Source: an uncultured Acidimicrobiales bacterium (lineage in GTDB: Bacteria; Actinomycetota; Acidimicrobiia; Acidimicrobiales; SHLQ01). Taken from it: DNA of 64,000 bases. Positions 60,008 through 64,000 of the stretch are shown in pieces. The position numbers were made by a program, and so were the translations under genes. Position 1 is the first letter of the stretch. Every line of letters starts with the position of its first letter. The stretch spans positions 1 through 64,000 of the forward strand of contig CALHTF010000043.1 of assembly GCA_938038815.1 (NCBI GenBank), read 5' to 3'. The notes beneath the pieces are model-generated. The model made no database searches. It was not told where the DNA came from and worked only from the letters and a program-made list of their open reading frames with translations.

Positions 60008-60427
60008 GTGCCGCTTTCGGAGGACGAACAAAGAATCCTGAGCGAAATAGAGCAACAGCTCTATGAATCCGACCCTGCTCTGGCGCGTGAGGTCGGATCG
60101 ACCACCGTGTACACCGACGCCTTCCGCAACCTCAAGTGGGCGGCCATCGCCTTCGGCGTTGGTGCGGTGTTTATGGTGCTGACCCTTCAGGTGCACTTCC
60201 TAGTGGCTTTCGGTGGCTTCTTGATGATGCTGGCCTCCGCGTTCTTGTTCGAACGGAACCTGCGACTCCTCGGCAAGGTTGGCATCGAGCAGATGACCAA
60301 CGGTGTCGGCGGGTCAGGAGTTCGTGAATACTTCGGCGCGGCCGGCGACCGAGTCCGCGACAAGCTGCGTCGTGACTTCGAGGGCGAGAACCCCACCGAA
60401 CAAGGTTCGGATAACTCCGACGACTAA
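60008..60427 (+). CDS. DUF3040 membrane protein
   Basis: A 139-residue protein with the DUF3040 signature near the start (MPLSEDEQRILSEIEQQLYE), preceded by GGAGG about 4 bases before the GTG. Two TM helices (about 42-62 and 66-84) and a charged C-terminal tail follow. This actinobacteria-specific family is often encoded near division or cell-wall genes, and its function is unknown. A 165-base leader after dinB probably contains its promoter. Confidence 0.85.
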   Translation: MPLSEDEQRILSEIEQQLYESDPALAREVGSTTVYTDAFRNLKWAAIAFGVGAVFMVLTLQVHFLVAFGGFLMMLASAFLFERNLRLLGKVGIEQMTNGVGGSGVREYFGAAGDRVRDKLRRDFEGENPTEQGSDNSDD

Positions 60428-60451
60428 GCGCCGAACGCCCGCGAGTAGCTC

Positions 60452-62803
60452 CTAACCGTCGATCGACGACGACTCAGGCAACAGCGACCGTAGATCGAGC
60501 GCGTGCTTTGAGCGGTCGATCCACGTGAGCTCGTTGTCGAGTTGCTGAGCGATCTGGGCAGCCGCCCCTTTGGCCGCCGCGACGTCGGCATCGCTGGGCG
60601 ACTTTGCCGAGAATCGGGCGCTGGTGACCCTGTTTGCCAGGGTGGTCATCGATTCTCGTACATCGCGAACTGCGAGCGCGACCCGTTCGCTGTACTCGGT
60701 TGGGGTTTCGGCCGCCATGGGCGGGATGCCCGACATCGTGAGTGTGTCCTGGGCGAGCAGCCATGCTTCGGCGATCTGGCGACGGTTCTCGTCCTGATGC
60801 ACGGCCAGTAGCTTCGACCGTTTCCGCTTTTTGGCGGTCAGTATCGAACCGATGATCAGGGCGGCGAGTCCAAAGAAGCCGAGTAGCCCAAACAAAACTT
60901 GGGGCGGTACATAAAAGCCCCGACCCGATTCGCCAGAGGCGACCGGTACCGGATCGGCCGCTTGGCCCGGCTCCCGATCGGCGGGGGTTTGCTGATCGTC
61001 GGGCACCGTGGGTTCGGGGGCCGGTGCAACGGTGGTTGAGGGGGTCGTGGTTGGTGTTTCGGCGGGGTTCTCGACGGTGGGTTCGCTGGTCCGGCCGGTG
61101 TAGACCTCGTCGCCGTCGGCACCTCGGCCGGGCGTCGGCTCGAACCGAAGCCAACCAATGTCTTCGAAGAACACTTCGGGCCAGGCGTGCGCGTCGTCGC
61201 CCTTGACCCGGTAGAGGTCCTCTTCGGGGCTGTAGTCGCCTCCGGTGAACCCCACCGACACTCGAGTCGGCAGGCCAAGCGACCGGGCTAGCGCAGCGTA
61301 TGCGGTGGAGAACTGTTCGCAGTAGCCGACCCGGGCAGTGAGGAAGTCGTCGATGCGGGTGATGTCGTGGCCGTTGGCGACGTTGATGTCGTACCGGAAC
61401 TGATCGCGGAAGAAGTCCTGCAGCAGCAGCGCTTGTTCGTACGGCGACGTGGCCGCAGCCGTGACCTCACGAGCGATCTGCTGGGCGTTCTCGCTGAAAT
61501 CATCCGGTAGGTCGAGGAAGACATCGTCGACATCTTCGGGCACTTGGGCGTTGCGGATGGTGTTGATGTCGGGCGGGATGATGCCCGAGGTCACCGTGTA
61601 CTTCATGCCGGGTTCGACCGAGCGGTCTTCTTTGAGGATGAGCGAACTGATGTCGGCGTTCCAGTTGATCGGGAAGTCTTCGCCGGCCGCCGTCTTGGGT
61701 TCGTGGGCGGCGGGGAGCCACTCGCCGGCCAGACCAGCGATGGTGAACTCTTGGTCAAGGTCGACCGAGCCGACCCGAGGCGACCGGGATTCGAGTTCGC
61801 CGTCGACCTCGGAGAACGATTGGTTGGCGGTGAACTGGCGGCCGTCGAACACCGGAAGCGAGGTCAGTTTCCAGTAGGTGCGTTGGTCGGCTCGCACGGT
61901 GAACACCACCGTGTTTGGCAGGTCGACGAGTTGAGACTGGATGCCGACGAGCGGGTTGACCGCCACTCGGGTGCCTGGCCCGTCGCCGACCTTTTCGAGA
62001 TCGATGACCGGTTCTTCTCCCGCTCCGGGAAGACGAGGGCCGGCGACCATGCCAAAGATCAACGACATCGCGGCGAGCGCTGAACCGGCGGTGAGCAGGG
62101 CTTGGGTTCCGCGTTTGGGTGTGCCGCCGAGCCAACTGGTGCCCGAACGCTCGGCGACCCACGCTCGATGGGTGACGATGAATGCCAAGGCGGCGCCGGC
62201 GAACAACGCGGTCGACATGAGGCGCCGTTGCTCGGCGGCAAACAGCGACACAAAGATGAAGATCACCGCTGGGGGAAGCAGGGCCTCAAACCCCGAACGC
62301 ATCCGAAAGGCCGCCCAGTCGGCGAGAAACATGACCAACCAGAGGCCGACGGCCGACGCGATCACAAACCCGGTCAGCGGCTCGACCGGAGCGCTCACGT
62401 TGCCAAAGAGTTCCCACGCCTCGACCAAGTCAGTACGCACCTGATCGCGGGTGTCGGAGGTCGGTAGGCCAAAGCGGGTGGTCGACCGGTAGTGCAAGAG
62501 GCTTTGACTCAACAGCAGTCCGGCGGTCGACATGAGCGCCGAGACACCGATCGAAACGCCGAGGCGGCGACCGAGCACGGCGAGCGCGTGCGAAGCGAGG
62601 GCCGAGATGAGCAGCGGCCGGGTGTAGGCCCCGTCCTCAAAGACCCGCCCAAAACCAAAGACCAAGGTGAGCCCGATGACGGTGATCAGAATTTCGGCGA
62701 CGAGCCCGGGAATCGACCCGATGCCAGGTCGTTGCCGGGACGATGCCTGGGGCGTCGGCGGGGCGTGCTGCGGGGAGACGGGTGGGGTCTTGGTCGCGGT
62801 CAC
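60452..62803 (-). CDS. TgpA-like transglutaminase membrane protein
   Basis: A 783-residue protein. About six TM helices fill the N-terminal half (DUF3488-like), then a transglutaminase-like domain has the catalytic Cys in VGYCEQFSTAYAALARSLGL and His in GDDAHAWPEVFFE, with the acid in GWLRFEPTPG. A Thr/Pro linker and a TM helix lead to a C-terminal DUF4129-like domain (LLAVHQDENRRQIAEAW). TgpA-type proteins act on the outer side of the membrane. GTG start immediately after the DUF58 stop. It is paired with DUF58 as in MoxR-linked clusters. Confidence 0.88.
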   Translation of the reverse strand: MTATKTPPVSPQHAPPTPQASSRQRPGIGSIPGLVAEILITVIGLTLVFGFGRVFEDGAYTRPLLISALASHALAVLGRRLGVSIGVSALMSTAGLLLSQSLLHYRSTTRFGLPTSDTRDQVRTDLVEAWELFGNVSAPVEPLTGFVIASAVGLWLVMFLADWAAFRMRSGFEALLPPAVIFIFVSLFAAEQRRLMSTALFAGAALAFIVTHRAWVAERSGTSWLGGTPKRGTQALLTAGSALAAMSLIFGMVAGPRLPGAGEEPVIDLEKVGDGPGTRVAVNPLVGIQSQLVDLPNTVVFTVRADQRTYWKLTSLPVFDGRQFTANQSFSEVDGELESRSPRVGSVDLDQEFTIAGLAGEWLPAAHEPKTAAGEDFPINWNADISSLILKEDRSVEPGMKYTVTSGIIPPDINTIRNAQVPEDVDDVFLDLPDDFSENAQQIAREVTAAATSPYEQALLLQDFFRDQFRYDINVANGHDITRIDDFLTARVGYCEQFSTAYAALARSLGLPTRVSVGFTGGDYSPEEDLYRVKGDDAHAWPEVFFEDIGWLRFEPTPGRGADGDEVYTGRTSEPTVENPAETPTTTPSTTVAPAPEPTVPDDQQTPADREPGQAADPVPVASGESGRGFYVPPQVLFGLLGFFGLAALIIGSILTAKKRKRSKLLAVHQDENRRQIAEAWLLAQDTLTMSGIPPMAAETPTEYSERVALAVRDVRESMTTLANRVTSARFSAKSPSDADVAAAKGAAAQIAQQLDNELTWIDRSKHALDLRSLLPESSSIDG

Positions 62804-63997
62804 CTAGACCCCCATCCGGCTGCGGCGTGACGTGGTCATCGAGGCATTCCACACGCTCGGGAAGGGCGTATCGGCGCTCACGATGATGCGTCGGGGCGCA
62901 GGTTGCAGGTCGAGCGGGGTGGCGAGCGGATCGGTCGCCGTTTGATCGATAAGCACCGTGGTGAGGCTGGCGAACGGTGCGGCGAGGGTGCGTAGTCCTT
63001 TGCCGTCCGCCACGTCCGGGTCGGCAGAAATCAAGATCAGTCCGCCGCCAGCATCGGTCGAGGCGGCCCGTTGCAGCCCGCCGAGCGGACTGGTGTCGTC
63101 GGCATGGCCGAGCACGGCAAGAAACGCCAGGATGCCTTCGACCTCGGAATTGCTGGAGATAAAGCGGCCGGAGTGATCGTTGACCGCCACGACCCGCACG
63201 AGGTCCTGCTGTCGTTGGGCGGCGATTGCCACACTGCCGGCGATGGTCACCGCAAGGTCCAAGGTGGCCTCGCTCATCGAGTTACGCCGGTTGTCGATGA
63301 GCACGGTGACCCGGCCGATCGAGGGCTGCTCGTCTTGGCGCACCATCAGTTCGTCGAAGCGAGCGGTGGAAGGCCAGTGAACCCGACGGAGTTCGTCGCC
63401 TTGATCGAAACGGCGCAGCGCATGGAAGTCTTCGCCGCTGCGGCCGAGCGAACTGTGGCGAGCGGCGCTGGCGTAGGGGTCGATGCTGTCGTTCTGGGGC
63501 AGCGGTTTCACCGCATGAACCAGCGGATAGACGATGAGCTCGGACATGCCGGCGGCCACCAAACGGGTTCGGCTCAGCCCGAGCGGATCGGTGATCTCGA
63601 CATCGAGTGGCCCGACCTGAACCACGCCGCGCTTGGCGGTGGGGAGACGGTATGCGGCCCGAGCGGTTGCGTCGGCCCGCAGTGGTGCGACATTGAGGCG
63701 GGCGCCATGGGTGCCCGACACGCTGTCGTGCACGGTGAGAACCGGGCTCTTGCGAGTACCTCGGTTCGTGAGCGACAGATCGACCCGACTCGACGTTCCG
63801 GCGTGCACCTTGGGCGGCTGAATCCGACGCCGAACTTCGAGGCGAAGTCGTTGCCCGAGAACGTAGATGACCGCCGCAGTGACAACCGCCAGAACGATCA
63901 CCCCCGAAACGAATAATTCGATCGTTCCAAGAATGCGGCCCGCGGCGACAAGAAGCATGCCGATGATCAAGAGGCCCCAGCCGGACCGAGTCGGCAT
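62804..63997 (-). CDS. DUF58 domain protein
   Basis: A 397-residue protein. Two N-terminal TM helices (about 8-26 and 30-46) precede a DUF58 domain with the conserved LGRSGEDFHALRRFDQGDELRRVHW motif and a von-Willebrand-A-like region starting GRVTVLIDNRR. In the common MoxR-DUF58-TgpA arrangement this protein links an AAA+ ATPase to an envelope-associated function; the MoxR gene would lie past the window's end. It is adjacent to the TgpA gene with no spacer. Confidence 0.88.
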   Translation of the reverse strand: MPTRSGWGLLIIGMLLVAAGRILGTIELFVSGVIVLAVVTAAVIYVLGQRLRLEVRRRIQPPKVHAGTSSRVDLSLTNRGTRKSPVLTVHDSVSGTHGARLNVAPLRADATARAAYRLPTAKRGVVQVGPLDVEITDPLGLSRTRLVAAGMSELIVYPLVHAVKPLPQNDSIDPYASAARHSSLGRSGEDFHALRRFDQGDELRRVHWPSTARFDELMVRQDEQPSIGRVTVLIDNRRNSMSEATLDLAVTIAGSVAIAAQRQQDLVRVVAVNDHSGRFISSNSEVEGILAFLAVLGHADDTSPLGGLQRAASTDAGGGLILISADPDVADGKGLRTLAAPFASLTTVLIDQTATDPLATPLDLQPAPRRIIVSADTPFPSVWNASMTTSRRSRMGV

Positions 63998-64000
63998 ACG

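Overview
The window is about 64 kb of high-GC chromosomal DNA from an actinobacterium. The best guess is class Acidimicrobiia (an Ilumatobacter-like relative), because actinobacterial hallmarks are present without mycobacterial or streptomycete gene order: an mtrA-mtrB-lpqB-like operon, a WhiB protein, DUF3040, PimB-like and Ppm1-like mannosyltransferases, a class E sortase, a 6C small RNA and a class A RNase P RNA. Placement below phylum level is inference. Genes are dense, many starts are GTG, and 4-nt ATGA overlaps are common. No phage, transposase, integrase, CRISPR or defence island was seen.

Layout. 1-6 kb: lipoproteins, tRNA-Met, an inositol-phosphatase-like enzyme, a Nudix hydrolase, tRNA-Val with a terminator, a small HTH protein and a methyltransferase/membrane-protein pair. 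6-15 kb: an acyl-CoA synthetase, a Popeye-like membrane protein, then a minus-strand cluster (HExxH lipoprotein, second lipoprotein, histidine kinase, response regulator, MFS transporter) with 4-nt overlaps tying the second lipoprotein, kinase and regulator together. 15-26 kb: catabolic and secreted functions: a histone-deacetylase-fold amidohydrolase, a GH2 glycosidase, an amidohydrolase, an M23-like lipoprotein, a CPBP protease, an apiosidase-like glycosidase with an Ala/Lys-rich tail, an RTX protein and an SGNH hydrolase lipoprotein whose catalytic blocks appear in circularly permuted order. 26-38 kb: 6C RNA, a class A penicillin-binding protein, a zinc-ribbon/phosphatase cluster, a pentapeptide-repeat protein, a sortase, a Stf0-type sulfotransferase, an M20 hydrolase and a RelA/SpoT-domain protein with a long C-terminal extension.

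38-50 kb: rnpB, a secreted trypsin-like protease, a 24-nt tandem repeat that reiterates the end of a membrane-protein gene including its stop codon, whiB, trpD, queG, a PimB-like glycosyltransferase, an SMC-like coiled-coil protein without a Walker A motif, glycerol kinase and phosphofructokinase. 50-64 kb: a TPM-like membrane protein, the mtrAB operon with a short GerMN lipoprotein, an inositol monophosphatase, a polyprenol mannosyltransferase, an HTH membrane protein, Nudix-dinB, DUF3040, and a TgpA-like transglutaminase with DUF58.

Much of the window serves the envelope: peptidoglycan synthesis, surface anchoring, lipid or glycan mannosylation, secreted hydrolases and sensing. The item I rate most unusual is the permuted SGNH hydrolase at 25.0-25.8 kb. 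The Walker-less SMC-like protein, the RelA/SpoT fusion and the stop-codon-containing repeat follow.
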